DNA of 64,000 bases from Prevotella sp. UBA2456 (GCA_002342415.1 DDPY01000025.1:113148-177147), one strand, 5' to 3'; counted from the stretch's first letter, positions 1-8,959 are shown. Numbers and translations are program-made. Notes: generated by a model not told the origin, from the sequence alone.

Positions 1-617
1 TGTTTGCTTTGGCTTGTTGCCACCAGAGCCTGATAGATGGCGGGGTAGTAGATGTCGCCATCATAGCGGACGGTTAACTGGTAGGACATATAGGCCAGCA
101 TGTTGGCAAGGTTGGAATTGCCTGCCTGTAGCTGGTTGGTGGCCATTGCTCCCATTGAGCGCGCCAGCGTGATAAAACTTAGAGTGTCTGCTACTCGCTT
201 AGAATATTCAGCCTGAGCACGCTCCTGTTCTGCAATAGCCTGCTGATTCTTGGCTACTCGCGAGGCTTCTATAGCTTTCTGCTCGGCAATGAGTGCGTTC
301 TGGCGTTCTTCCTCTGCTTTGTGGCGCTGTTGTTCGGCATTCTGACGCTCCTGTTCTGCAACCTTCGTCTGTTCTTCGGCAGCTTCGCGTTGTTCATCGC
401 TGATGCGTCGTTCCTCGTTGGCAATCTCTTCCATCTGAGCGTTTACGCGCTGCATAACAGCCGATCGCTGTTCTTCTTTGGTCAGTATCTCCAACTGTTG
501 CTGCAATTCCAGATTCTTCTGGCTTAGGTAATCATACCCCAGATAGGCACCTATACCCACGCCTGCCAGTAGCACAGCAGCAGAGGCTAATGTTTTATTA
601 TCGAATTGTTTTTTCAT
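1..617 (-). CDS. Membrane-anchored coiled-coil protein, probably N-terminus of a WD40 protein (partial)
   Basis: This leftward gene runs off the left edge; about 205 codons are visible. Its ATG overlaps the stop of the upstream response-regulator gene by 4 bases, so the two are probably translationally coupled. Residues 10-27 form one hydrophobic membrane segment. Residues 33-135 are a Glu/Gln/Arg/Ala-rich coiled coil with repeats such as AEQERQ. The last visible stretch (AYMSYQL, then YPAIYQAL) resembles the segment that precedes a WD40 propeller in many Bacteroidota proteins. The propeller itself would lie outside the window, so the WD40 call is an inference from family knowledge. Its coupling to a PP2C response regulator suggests a shared signalling pathway. 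Confidence 0.6.
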   Translation of the reverse strand, partial: MKKQFDNKTLASAAVLLAGVGIGAYLGYDYLSQKNLELQQQLEILTKEEQRSAVMQRVNAQMEEIANEERRISDEQREAAEEQTKVAEQERQNAEQQRHKAEEERQNALIAEQKAIEASRVAKNQQAIAEQERAQAEYSKRVADTLSFITLARSMGAMATNQLQAGNSNLANMLAYMSYQLTVRYDGDIYYPAIYQALVATSQSK

Positions 618-1783
618 GCTTTATGTTTCAGAGCCATGATGGTAATATCGTCGCTTTGCTCTGCGCCATTGGCGTATTGTCTAACATCCGCCAGCAGACC
701 GTTTGTCACCTCGTGGCAGCTCTTGCCGTTCAGCTCGCTTAGAATCTTCTCCATACGTGCCTCACCGTATTCTTCGAAGTCGACGTTGAAGGCCTCGTTC
801 ACACCATCTGTGTACATCACCAGTGTGTCGCCTGCGCCCAGATGTTCCTTCTCACTCTTGAAGGTGATACCGCTCATTACACCTACTATACAGTTAGGAC
901 TCATAGGCAACATCTGTACACTTCCGTCTGCTCTCAGAATGTAGGGTGAATTATGCCCGCCATTACAATAGTCCAACTCACCTGTACGGATATTATATAT
1001 AGCATAAAACACTGTGACGAACATGGAATCTACTGATTCGCCACACAACAGGTCGTTCGATTTAGTCATGCATATATCAGGTGTGAATCCTTGTAGTCCC
1101 ACAGTGCGTATCAGCGTACGACTGACAGCCATAAAGATAGCTGCAGGCACTCCCTTTCCGCTTACGTCTGCCATCACTATTCCGATGTGGTCGTCGTCAA
1201 TACGAAAGAAATCGTAGAAGTCGCCGCCTACGTCCTTAGCTGGAGTCATCAGGGCATCCAGATCCATCTCCTTGTCGTTCTCGGGGAATGGCGGAAAGAT
1301 GCGGGGGAGGATGGCATGTTGTATCTCGCCAGCCACTGCGAGATCTGTCTTCAGAGATTCCAGTTGGGTGTGCTCTTCTTCAGAGTTCTTGATGTATTCT
1401 ATCTGAGCAATAGCCTTTTCAATGGTGATACTCAAGTCGTCGAGATCGATAGGTTTCGTCGCAAAGTCGAATGCTCCGTTGTTCATGGCCTGGCGGATGT
1501 TTCCCATGTCGCCATAAGCAGAAACCATAATACATTTCAGGGCAGGATTTTGCATCTCGTTGACCTTTGTCAGCAGTGTGAGACCATCCATCTCGGGCAT
1601 GTTGATATCCGACAGAATGATGTCGATGTTTTTCTCTTTCAGCATCAGTGTCAATGCTTCTAAGCCATTATGAGCAAAGAAGAACTCATATTCTCCTTTA
1701 CGTATTTTACGACGGAAGTATTGCGTTAGTAGCAATTCCAAATCCATTTCATCATCTACGCTCAGAATTTTAATAGGTTTCAT
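614..1783 (-). CDS. Response regulator with SpoIIE/PP2C-type serine phosphatase output domain
   Basis: Residues 1-120 are a receiver domain: acidic pocket D10/D11, phosphoacceptor D59 in ILSDINMP, and K111. A helical linker (about 120-165) leads to a PP2C/SpoIIE domain (about 170-389) with the metal-binding acidic motifs GGDFYDFF (D189), ADVSGKGVPA (D207), YTDGVNEA and a terminal SDDITIM. By family knowledge such RsbU-like proteins dephosphorylate a serine or threonine on an anti-anti-sigma (STAS) protein when the receiver is phosphorylated. No STAS, anti-sigma or sensor kinase gene is visible here, so the partner is unknown. It is cytoplasmic, co-transcribed with the membrane coiled-coil gene to its left and divergent from another PP2C protein. 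Confidence 0.9.
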   Translation of the reverse strand: MKPIKILSVDDEMDLELLLTQYFRRKIRKGEYEFFFAHNGLEALTLMLKEKNIDIILSDINMPEMDGLTLLTKVNEMQNPALKCIMVSAYGDMGNIRQAMNNGAFDFATKPIDLDDLSITIEKAIAQIEYIKNSEEEHTQLESLKTDLAVAGEIQHAILPRIFPPFPENDKEMDLDALMTPAKDVGGDFYDFFRIDDDHIGIVMADVSGKGVPAAIFMAVSRTLIRTVGLQGFTPDICMTKSNDLLCGESVDSMFVTVFYAIYNIRTGELDYCNGGHNSPYILRADGSVQMLPMSPNCIVGVMSGITFKSEKEHLGAGDTLVMYTDGVNEAFNVDFEEYGEARMEKILSELNGKSCHEVTNGLLADVRQYANGAEQSDDITIMALKHKA

Positions 1784-1925
1784 ATCTTCTTGTCTTTGTT
1801 TAAGTTCATAAATATAATAATGCGCGAAGGTACGAATAAAAATCGTAATGACAAAAAATTAGTTTGTTTTTTTTAGTTTTGTAACTTTTTTCGTCCGAGT
1901 TGCGCTAATATTGGAATATTTTTAG

Positions 1926-1933
1926 TATTTTTG
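1926..1933 (+). promoter_or_regulatory. Putative -7 box (TATTTTTG) for the TPR-PP2C gene
   Basis: The box matches the Bacteroidota TAnnTTTG consensus and lies 40 bases before the ATG at 1974. A weak TTG at 1900-1902, 23 bases upstream, may serve as the -33 element. Confidence 0.5.
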
Positions 1934-1973
1934 CAGTCAAAATAGACCTTACTTAAAACCAAGAAATAGAGAA

Positions 1974-4028
1974 ATGATGTATTTATTAAAGCGAGCAGTG
2001 TTTATAGCGCTATTTGTGCTACTGGGAAGTAACAGGGTGGGAGATGTGATGGCGCAAACCGCTGTTGCGGATAGTTTGCGAGGAGCCTTGGCGAAAACTG
2101 AAGGAGAGGAACGTACAAAAACTTATAAGCGGCTGATGCTGGAGATGATGCAAACGGGCGATGCAGAAGCAGTGCTGCAAGTGATAGACCAGTGGCGCAG
2201 CTACGAGGCCAGTCGGCATCATGTGGCCAACGAGGCTGATGCTCGCTGGGACAAGGTCATCATTCTCTATAATGCCCAGTTGTACGACACGCTTGTTGCC
2301 GACGGCCCAGAGCAATTAGAGTGGTTCAAACAGCATGAGCGTTGGGAAGACTATTACAGCACATGGCGTTTTGTAGTGTTCTCTTATCACTATACTTCGA
2401 AAACGCAGACCGCCTTGCGTCAGGCTCAGGCGATGTTGAACGATGCCCAACAGCGCGACAATAACTATGGCAGGGCGTGGGCATACCAGCTGATGGGTAA
2501 TATCTACAGCGATATAGGCCAGCACGATTTGGCAGCTGATGCTTTGCGGAAGAGTGTGGATTTGCTAAACAATGAAAAAGATGATACTGAGTATATTGAT
2601 CAGGCCTACAATCTATTGTGTCAGGTACAGAACGAGCAAAAGGATTTCAAGTCTTTGGAGCAGTCGTGTGTAGCTTGGCGTCGGTCTTTGGACGAACGTG
2701 CTAAAAGGGACGGCAAGGAGAAGTGGAATCGCTCGTTTCTCAGCTTCCATCAGAACTACTTTAATATTCTGTTGTCCAAAGGTTTACTTGACGATGCTTT
2801 GCAAGAAATCCAACGCGCGGAGGAGTTGAACAAGCAGGTGGATAGCGATAACGAACTCGCCACTTTGTTACGCCATCATGCGCAACTTGCATTGAAACGA
2901 GGTGACGTACGCCGTGCGCTGATTTACAGCGATAGTCTGAACCATCTGGAACAAGGTCAGGGAAAGGGAGAACTGCTTCGGGCCGACATCCTATTGCAGG
3001 CAGGTCGCGGTGCGGAGGCTGCAGTCATCTACAAGGCCATCCTTGAGCAGCAGGACTCAGTGTACACTCGAGAGAGTCGTATGCAGTTAGACGAGCTCAA
3101 TACATTATTCCGCTTGGATGAACTTCAAATGAAGGGCCAGCTGGAACGGTCGCGTTTCCTGACGGGTATTATCGCTATCGTCTTGGTGGGTCTGCTGATA
3201 TTCCTGCTGTTCCGTTATCGGGCTGGCAAACGATTGGCTGTGGCGCATACAGCGTTGCAGCATGCCTATAGCCAGTTGGAGGAGACGACGACAGCCAAGG
3301 AGCGTATCGAGTCTGAGCTTCGTATTGCTCGCGACATCCAGATGTCTATGGTGCCCCATGTGTTCCCTAATCGTAAGGGACTTGACCTCTATGCTTCTAT
3401 GACCCCAGCTCGCGAGGTTGGAGGCGACCTTTATAATTATGTACTTGCAGGCGATAAGCTTTATTTCTGTGTTGGCGACGTATCTGGGAAGGGAGTACCG
3501 GCATCTTTGTTCATGGCTCAGGTGACACGCCTCTTCCGTACGCTGGCAGGCCAGCAGATGATGCCTGCGGAGATCGTTACCCGTATGAATGCAGAATTGT
3601 CAGCCGATAATGAGCAAGGAATGTTTGTCACCATGTTCATTGGATTGGTTGATCTTCAGACAGGGCATCTTGATTACTGCAATGCGGGGCATAATCCTCC
3701 TGTGATTGGCGGCAGCAGTGCTCATGGTGAATTTCTGGAGATGTTGCCCAATGCTCCTATTGGATTGTGGCCAGATATGGTCTATGAGGGCGAACAGATA
3801 GAGAGCATCAAGGGACGTCCGTTGTTCATTTATACCGATGGTCTGAACGAGGCTGAGAACATCCAGCAACAGCAGTTTGGCGATGAGCGTTTGTTGCAGG
3901 TGTTACGCAGTACTCGTTTCGAAAGGGCCTCTCAGGTAGTATCGGTTCTCAATGAATCCGTCCTGCGCCATCGTCAAGGTGCTGAACCCAATGACGACTT
4001 GACGATGATGTGCTTGCGCATAGAGTGA
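1974..4028 (+). CDS. Exported TPR sensor with transmembrane segment and cytoplasmic SpoIIE/PP2C phosphatase domain
   Basis: This 684-residue protein has a signal peptide (about 1-28, ending VMAQ), a periplasmic helical region with TPR-like repeats (about 40-390), one membrane segment near 395-412 (GIIAIVLVGLLIFLLF), a short coiled coil, and a PP2C/SpoIIE domain (about 450-684). All metal-binding motifs are present: GGDLYNY, GDVSGKGVPA, YTDGLNEAE and NDDLTMM. The topology suggests that a periplasmic signal controls a cytoplasmic serine/threonine phosphatase. Its catalytic domain is clearly similar to that of the divergent response regulator at 614-1783, so the two may act on the same target. 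Either of two adjacent ATGs (1974, 1977) could be the start. Confidence 0.87.
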   Translation: MMYLLKRAVFIALFVLLGSNRVGDVMAQTAVADSLRGALAKTEGEERTKTYKRLMLEMMQTGDAEAVLQVIDQWRSYEASRHHVANEADARWDKVIILYNAQLYDTLVADGPEQLEWFKQHERWEDYYSTWRFVVFSYHYTSKTQTALRQAQAMLNDAQQRDNNYGRAWAYQLMGNIYSDIGQHDLAADALRKSVDLLNNEKDDTEYIDQAYNLLCQVQNEQKDFKSLEQSCVAWRRSLDERAKRDGKEKWNRSFLSFHQNYFNILLSKGLLDDALQEIQRAEELNKQVDSDNELATLLRHHAQLALKRGDVRRALIYSDSLNHLEQGQGKGELLRADILLQAGRGAEAAVIYKAILEQQDSVYTRESRMQLDELNTLFRLDELQMKGQLERSRFLTGIIAIVLVGLLIFLLFRYRAGKRLAVAHTALQHAYSQLEETTTAKERIESELRIARDIQMSMVPHVFPNRKGLDLYASMTPAREVGGDLYNYVLAGDKLYFCVGDVSGKGVPASLFMAQVTRLFRTLAGQQMMPAEIVTRMNAELSADNEQGMFVTMFIGLVDLQTGHLDYCNAGHNPPVIGGSSAHGEFLEMLPNAPIGLWPDMVYEGEQIESIKGRPLFIYTDGLNEAENIQQQQFGDERLLQVLRSTRFERASQVVSVLNESVLRHRQGAEPNDDLTMMCLRIE

Positions 4029-4059
4029 TTTGGAAAAATAAAATAAAATCTGCATTTCT

Positions 4060-4091
4060 TTTGTTTTTTTGCTCGATTTGCACTACCTTTG
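4060..4091 (+). promoter_or_regulatory. Promoter of aspS
   Basis: A TTTG at 4060-4063 and a consensus TACCTTTG at 4084-4091 are separated by 20 bases, the standard Bacteroidota housekeeping arrangement. The ATG follows 29 bases after the -7 box. Confidence 0.8.
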
Positions 4092-4120
4092 CAGGCTGTA
4101 AGAAAAACTAATATATATTT

Positions 4121-5878
4121 ATGTATAGGACGAATACTTGTGGTGAGTTAAGGCTCGCCAATGTAGGTCAGCAGGTAACGCTGGCCGGATGGGTACAGAA
4201 AACGAGAAAGATGGGTGGAATGACTTTCGTCGATTTGCGTGACCGCTATGGTTTGACGCAGCTGGTGTTCGACGAGTCAAAGGATGCTGCCCTCTGTGAG
4301 CAAGCCAATCGCCTGGGGCGTGAATGGTGTATTCAGGTGAAAGGTGAAGTGAGCGAGCGTCAGGCTAAGAATTCCAAGATGCCTACTGGTGACATCGAGA
4401 TTCTGGCTCAGGAGCTGAATGTGTTGAGTGAGAGTCAGACACCTCCGTTTACCATCGAGGACAATACCGATGGTGGTGACGATATCCGTATGAAGTACCG
4501 CTATCTCGATTTGCGCCGCTCGTGTGTGCGCAAGAATCTGGAACTGCGCCACCGTATGACCATTCTGATTCGAAACTTTTTGGATTCCAAGGATTTCATT
4601 GAGGTGGAGACACCTATCCTCATAGGTTCTACTCCAGAGGGAGCACGCGACTTTGTGGTGCCCTCGCGCATGAATCCTGGTCAGTTCTATGCACTGCCCC
4701 AGAGTCCTCAGACACTGAAGCAGTTGCTGATGGTGTCTGGGTTTGATCGCTACTTCCAGATAGCCAAGTGCTTCCGTGACGAAGACCTGCGTGCTGATCG
4801 TCAGCCAGAGTTCACGCAAATAGACTGCGAGATGTCGTTTGCCGATCAGGAAGACGTGCTGGAGATTTTCGAAGACCTTGCACGCCACCTGTTTAAGGAA
4901 GTTCGCGGTGTCGAACTCCCCAAACTGGAGCGAATGACCTGGCATGAAGCCATGCGTCGCTTTGGTTCCGATAAGCCCGATTTGCGCTTTGGCATGGAGT
5001 TTGTCGAGCTGATGGATGCGCTGAAAGGCACGGGCGAGTTCCCTGTATTCAATGAGGCAGAATATATTGGTGGCATCGTAGTTCCTGGTTGTGCAGACTA
5101 TACCCGTAAACAGCTTGACCAGCTCACTGATTTCGTGAAGCGTCCTCAGGTAGGAGCCAAGGGCTTAGTATATGTCAAGTACAATACCGATGGTACGGTC
5201 AAGACGTCCATTGATAAGTTCTATACACCTGAAGTATGGGCCAAACTGAAGGAGAAGACGGGTGCAAAAGATGGTGACTTGGTACTTATCCTGAGTGGTG
5301 ACAAAGCCAATAAGACGCGTACCCAACTCTGCACGCTGCGTTTGGAAATGGGCGATCGCTTAGGGCTGCGCGACAAGAATACATTTAAGTGTCTGTGGAT
5401 TGTCGATTTCCCTCTGTTCGAGTGGAGCGACGAGGAGCAGCGTCTGATGGCTACCCATCATCCGTTCACGCTGCCTAATCCTGACGATATTCCCCTGCTT
5501 GATACTGCACCGGAGAAAGTACGCGCAGTGGCTTACGACTTTGTTTGTAACGGTATCGAAGTCGGTGGTGGCTCGCTGCGTATCCATGACGGAAAGCTTC
5601 AGGAGAAGATGTTCCAGATACTCGGTTTCTCGCCAGAACGGGCTATGGCTCAGTTCGGATTCCTTATCAATGCTTTCAAGTATGGAGCCCCCCCTCATGC
5701 AGGACTGGCCTTTGGACTGGATCGTTTTGTCAGCATCATGGCTGGTCTCGACAGCATCCGCGACTGCATTGCCTTCCCCAAGAACAATTCGGGTCGCGAT
5801 GTGATGTTGGATGCACCAGGCGAACTTGACCCTAAACAGTTGGAAGAATTGCAGTTAGAAGTTCACTTGGCAGAATAG
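4121..5878 (+). CDS. aspS: Aspartyl-tRNA synthetase
   Basis: This class II synthetase charges tRNA-Asp with aspartate in the cytoplasm. Its 585 residues match the usual bacterial length. An N-terminal OB-fold anticodon-binding domain (about 1-110) begins MYRTNTCGELR. The catalytic core carries motif 2 (FRDEDLRADRQPEFTQ) and motif 3 (GLAFGLDRFVSIM), and a GAD insertion domain lies in the middle third. The gene appears monocistronic, with its own strong promoter and about 150 bases before the next start. No unusual residue was seen. Confidence 0.98.
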   Translation: MYRTNTCGELRLANVGQQVTLAGWVQKTRKMGGMTFVDLRDRYGLTQLVFDESKDAALCEQANRLGREWCIQVKGEVSERQAKNSKMPTGDIEILAQELNVLSESQTPPFTIEDNTDGGDDIRMKYRYLDLRRSCVRKNLELRHRMTILIRNFLDSKDFIEVETPILIGSTPEGARDFVVPSRMNPGQFYALPQSPQTLKQLLMVSGFDRYFQIAKCFRDEDLRADRQPEFTQIDCEMSFADQEDVLEIFEDLARHLFKEVRGVELPKLERMTWHEAMRRFGSDKPDLRFGMEFVELMDALKGTGEFPVFNEAEYIGGIVVPGCADYTRKQLDQLTDFVKRPQVGAKGLVYVKYNTDGTVKTSIDKFYTPEVWAKLKEKTGAKDGDLVLILSGDKANKTRTQLCTLRLEMGDRLGLRDKNTFKCLWIVDFPLFEWSDEEQRLMATHHPFTLPNPDDIPLLDTAPEKVRAVAYDFVCNGIEVGGGSLRIHDGKLQEKMFQILGFSPERAMAQFGFLINAFKYGAPPHAGLAFGLDRFVSIMAGLDSIRDCIAFPKNNSGRDVMLDAPGELDPKQLEELQLEVHLAE

Positions 5879-5956
5879 TGATTGACTTAGGTCAAGAATA
5901 AGTGTAAAAATAACAAAAAGCGGCTGTTTGCGATAACAACGATTCTGAAAAGTTCT

Positions 5957-5964
5957 TAAATTTG
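5957..5964 (+). promoter_or_regulatory. Putative -7 box (TAAATTTG) for the winged-helix gene
   Basis: TAAATTTG fits TAnnTTTG. A TTTG at 5927-5930 is a possible -33 element, but the 26-base spacing is longer than usual. The start codon is at 6029. Confidence 0.5.
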
Positions 5965-6028
5965 CAGCGTCAAAAAGAGATAGTTAGAAAATATCTAAAT
6001 TCAATAGACTTAAATTTTTTAAAGAACT

Positions 6029-6325
6029 ATGGCAGAAAAGAAAGTTACAAAGAAGGCCGCTGCTCCTAAGGCAGAAGAGGCAAAGAAGGCACCCGCCAAG
6101 AAGGCTGCTGTCAAGAAGGCAGCTGCAGTAGTAGTAAACGCAGAGAATGCTGGCTTTAAGGCTGGCGATGTATATCAGGCTCTGGCGGCTGCTGAGAAGG
6201 CTCTTAGCGTTAAGGAGATTGCCAAGGCAGCTAAGATCAGCGAAGAGGAGACTCTGCTGGGTCTGGGTTGGCTCTTTAAGGAGGGCAAGCTCGTTGCTGC
6301 TGACGAAAAGATTACACTTGCTTAA
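6029..6325 (+). CDS. DUF2582-type winged-helix protein with Lys/Ala-rich histone-like N-terminal tail
   Basis: The 98 residues fall in two parts. Residues 1-38 are almost entirely Lys, Ala, Glu and Pro, with KKA and KKAA repeats as in histone-H1-type tails. Residues 39-98 resemble the small winged-helix domain DUF2582 (GFKAGDVYQAL, then SVKEIAKAAKISEEETLLGLGWL). The globular family is common in Bacteroidota; the basic tail is the distinctive part. I infer a small, abundant, perhaps nucleoid-associated DNA-binding protein. It is followed by a terminator hairpin, so it is probably a single-gene unit. Confidence 0.75.
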   Translation: MAEKKVTKKAAAPKAEEAKKAPAKKAAVKKAAAVVVNAENAGFKAGDVYQALAAAEKALSVKEIAKAAKISEEETLLGLGWLFKEGKLVAADEKITLA

Positions 6326-6350
6326 TCAAATCACAAGAAGCATAAAAGGG

Positions 6351-6383
6351 CTGGTAGGCTGCAAGGGCATACCAGTCTTTTTT
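6351..6383 (+). terminator. Intrinsic terminator after the winged-helix gene
   Basis: CTGGTA at 6351-6356 pairs with TACCAG at 6370-6375, followed by a T-rich run to 6383. Confidence 0.65.
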
Positions 6384-6384
6384 A

Positions 6385-6442
6385 GTTGAGAATTGACAGT
6401 TCTCTCTTCGAGAGTGTGGCTTCGCAATGAGAGTTGACAGTT
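6385..6442. repeat. Compound repeat: GTTGAGA heptamers flanking a small hairpin
   Basis: This 58-base element has heptamers (GTTGAGA, ATTGACA) on the left, a hairpin CTCTC-TTC-GAGAG, then TGTGGCTTCGCAAT and more heptamer (GTTGACA). By eye it matches 50 of 58 positions of the element starting at 26962. The hairpin arms differ by a paired change between the two copies. Confidence 0.8.
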
Positions 6443-6463
6443 ATTTTTTAGCATTTTAAAGTC

Positions 6464-6799
6464 TTGAGTTACGACCAGCAGATATTGAAGGTGCTTATGG
6501 AAGCAGGCGAACGTGGTGTCAGTGTGCAGGCTATTGTCAAGCATGTGTTCAACATGAACTCTACGTTTTTCTCGCAGCCAGATTATGATGAGTTGCGTGT
6601 CTACGTGCAGCAGTATTTGTTGCGCAACTCCAAATCTGCTCATTCCCTCGTAGAGAGCACTGGGCGCAGGGGCTATTATCGTCTGAATGCCAGTGGCTCT
6701 GCTGATGCCCAGCAGTTGATGCTTCAGTTTCGTGACGATCTTGAGGATGAAAAGAAAGAGGAGAAGCCCCAACAGGACCTCTCACTCAGTTTGTTTTGA
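6464..6799 (+). CDS. Conserved small Bacteroidota protein, probable winged-helix fold
   Basis: The 111-residue product opens with a helix-rich stretch, YDQQILKVLMEAGERGVSVQ, that looks like a winged-helix domain. It continues with a Tyr/Arg segment (GRRGYYRLNA) and ends in an acidic linker and SLSLF. I recognise the overall pattern as a conserved Bacteroidota hypothetical protein but cannot assign a function. The start is inferred as TTG at 6464, because no ATG lies upstream in frame and the reading frame would otherwise begin inside the first helix. Its neighbour on the left is another small winged-helix protein. Confidence 0.6.
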   Translation: MSYDQQILKVLMEAGERGVSVQAIVKHVFNMNSTFFSQPDYDELRVYVQQYLLRNSKSAHSLVESTGRRGYYRLNASGSADAQQLMLQFRDDLEDEKKEEKPQQDLSLSLF

Positions 6800-6814
6800 T
6801 TGTTTTCGAGACGG

Positions 6815-6854
6815 CGAGATGCCGATATTTCGATATGCCGATATTTCGATATGT
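6815..6854. repeat. Tandem 8-base repeat (CGATATTT/CGATATGC)
   Basis: Five imperfect 8-base units (CGAGATGC, CGATATTT, CGATATGC, CGATATTT, CGATATGT) fill the gap between the convergent stops of the small helix-turn-helix-like gene and hisB. Confidence 0.85.
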
Positions 6855-6857
6855 CGA

Positions 6858-7931
6858 TTACAATGCTCCTTTGGTGGAGGGCAGTTCGTAGTGATAGACA
6901 TCGCGACGGACAGCCATCTTGAGCGAACGTGCCAATGCCTTGAAAATACCTTCAATCTTGTGGTGCTCATTGCCTCCTTCTGCCTTGATGTTGAGGTTCA
7001 TCTTAGCTGCATCGCTGAGGCTCTTGAAGAAGTGCAGAAACATCTCCGTAGGCATGTCGCCAATCTTTTCGCGAAGGAAGACAGCATCCCATACCAGCCA
7101 GGGTCGTCCGCCAAAGTCGAGTGCTACAGAGCATAGGCAGTCGTCCATAGGCAGGCAGTAGCCGTAGCGCTCAATGCCGCGCTTGTCGCCCAGGGCCTTG
7201 AGCAGACATTCGCCCAGCGTGAGTGCAGTGTCCTCGATGGTATGGTGCTCGTCTACGTGCAGGTCACCCTTGGCATGTATCGTGAGGTCTATCATGCCAT
7301 GCTTGCCAATCTGCTCCAGCATGTGGTCGAAGAATCCCAATCCCGTCTGAATGTCGCAGTGTCCGTTGCCGTCGAGGTCAAGGCTGACGTAGATATCCGT
7401 CTCCTTGGTGGTGCGTCGCAGTTCGGCTTTGCGCTCTCCACCATAGGCTATCTCTGCAATCTTGTCCCATGAGTCGGGTGTGGTAGGGGATACCTGTAGG
7501 AATTTGCATCCGATGTTCTCAGCGAACTGGCGGTCCGTCTCGCGGTCACCGATGACGTATGAGTTCTGGATGTCGTATTCCTCTGAGTTCATGTATTTCT
7601 CTACCAGTCCTGTGTTCGGCTTTCGCGTAGGAGCATTGTCCTGGGGGAAGTGCGGGTCGATAAGTATTTCGTCGAACTCCACTCCTTCGCCCTTCAGGGT
7701 GTCGAGGATGAAGTTTTGTACAGGCCAGAATGTGTTCTCAGGGAAAGCCTCTGTACCCAACCCGTCTTGGTTGCTCACCATGACGAACAGATAATCGGTA
7801 TGCTGGCGCAGAAACACGAGGTTGCTGATGGCACGGGGCACGAACTGTAGTTTCTCGAACGAGTCAATCTGCTCGTCTTCCGGTTCACGGATGATGGTTC
7901 CGTCGCGGTCGATAAATAGGATTCTCTTCAT
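6858..7931 (-). CDS. hisB: Bifunctional histidinol-phosphatase / imidazoleglycerol-phosphate dehydratase
   Basis: The 357-residue fusion catalyses two steps of histidine synthesis. Residues 1-165 are a HAD phosphatase with nucleophile motif FIDRDGTII. Residues about 170-357 are the dehydratase, with metal-binding His clusters in FFDHMLEQIGKHG and DEHHTIEDTA and a near-terminal NEHHKIEG. The start ATG overlaps the stop of the upstream membrane-protein gene by 4 bases. No other his gene is in the window, so this gene is separated from the rest of the pathway, at least locally. Confidence 0.97.
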   Translation of the reverse strand: MKRILFIDRDGTIIREPEDEQIDSFEKLQFVPRAISNLVFLRQHTDYLFVMVSNQDGLGTEAFPENTFWPVQNFILDTLKGEGVEFDEILIDPHFPQDNAPTRKPNTGLVEKYMNSEEYDIQNSYVIGDRETDRQFAENIGCKFLQVSPTTPDSWDKIAEIAYGGERKAELRRTTKETDIYVSLDLDGNGHCDIQTGLGFFDHMLEQIGKHGMIDLTIHAKGDLHVDEHHTIEDTALTLGECLLKALGDKRGIERYGYCLPMDDCLCSVALDFGGRPWLVWDAVFLREKIGDMPTEMFLHFFKSLSDAAKMNLNIKAEGGNEHHKIEGIFKALARSLKMAVRRDVYHYELPSTKGAL

Positions 7932-8908
7932 TGTATTTCCTTTGATTGTTGTTTGCGTTCCTGTTGTGTGGCCTCGATGGAGCCATAAGCATAGTAGTTG
8001 TGTACCAGCGTTATCTGGAAGACGTAGAAGTTGATGAAGTTACATAGCGTGAAGGTGGCGAAGGTGAGCCAGGGCATATAGGACGGCATGCCCAGAGGGT
8101 CTCCCATCAGTAGTCCTGTCTGTGCCTGCTGGTTGGCAAACTGCAGGATGCTGGCGGGCAGGGTAATGATGAATGAGGCAATGGCCACCATGAGTGTGCT
8201 TGCAAAGAAGACGAGGAAGAGCATTCCCCAGTGTCGTGCGCCTGTTCCGTAAGATTGCCTGAGCGTGCTCCAATAGGTTGCTGGTGGTTCCATGATGTAT
8301 TTCATCAGCACGTACATCAGGGGCAGTGCTGCCAGCATGACAATGAGTATGTAGACGGTGAGTGCGCCCAGCGTTGTGATATAGTGTCGCAAGACGAATC
8401 CTGGACTCATCGCCTCGGCAGTGGCCAGGGCGGCAGCGAAGAGCACCATAGGCACCATCCATACCAATAGCGTGAGCAGACAGCCTTTCAGTGTGCGCCC
8501 CATCAGTTTTGGCGATGCTGTGAGCCAGCTGGGAGGAGTGGTGATGTTGCCCGTCTCCTTGTGTTCTTTCAACTTGTTGAGAATGGGTGCCGACCCCAGA
8601 TAAAGCGTGACCGTGACCAGCAGCAACAGTGCAAGTATTTCCATCAGCGTGATGCTGTATTGCTGGAGGGTGGTTGCAAAGATACCCTGATAGACAGCCA
8701 TCTGTTGCATCATGGCCATCGTAATTTCAGGAATTTTGATAGTTGCCAGTGTTCCCAGTGCACCACAGCAGAGCGCATAGATTGTCACCATCTGCCACGA
8801 TGCCTTGAACAGGGGGCGGAATTTTTCAGTAAATAGCCTGATGCCCGTGGTCAGCACACGGCGGTAGCTGCGGGCTTTCATCAGGCTCATATCAACTTGC
8901 TTTTCCAT
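7928..8908 (-). CDS. Polytopic membrane protein of unknown function
   Basis: This 326-residue protein has about six hydrophobic segments (near residues 38-60, 87-110, 142-166, 180-203, 228-252, 278-305) and a basic, Gln-rich tail. Homologues in Bacteroidota are often labelled beta-carotene monooxygenase without good reason; I see no catalytic motif. It is translationally coupled to hisB (4-base overlap), which is an odd pairing and may be coincidental. On the leftward strand a TACCTTTG box lies at 8937-8930, 22 bases before its ATG. Confidence 0.6.
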   Translation of the reverse strand: MEKQVDMSLMKARSYRRVLTTGIRLFTEKFRPLFKASWQMVTIYALCCGALGTLATIKIPEITMAMMQQMAVYQGIFATTLQQYSITLMEILALLLLVTVTLYLGSAPILNKLKEHKETGNITTPPSWLTASPKLMGRTLKGCLLTLLVWMVPMVLFAAALATAEAMSPGFVLRHYITTLGALTVYILIVMLAALPLMYVLMKYIMEPPATYWSTLRQSYGTGARHWGMLFLVFFASTLMVAIASFIITLPASILQFANQQAQTGLLMGDPLGMPSYMPWLTFATFTLCNFINFYVFQITLVHNYYAYGSIEATQQERKQQSKEIQ

Positions 8909-8959
8909 CGTTTATGTTTTTTTGTGCTGCAAAGGTACAAAAATTATCCAAAAATTAGT

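Noticed and set aside
7928..8908. Beta-carotene monooxygenase annotation for the membrane protein
   Set aside because: No iron-binding histidines or propeller; only hydrophobic segments.
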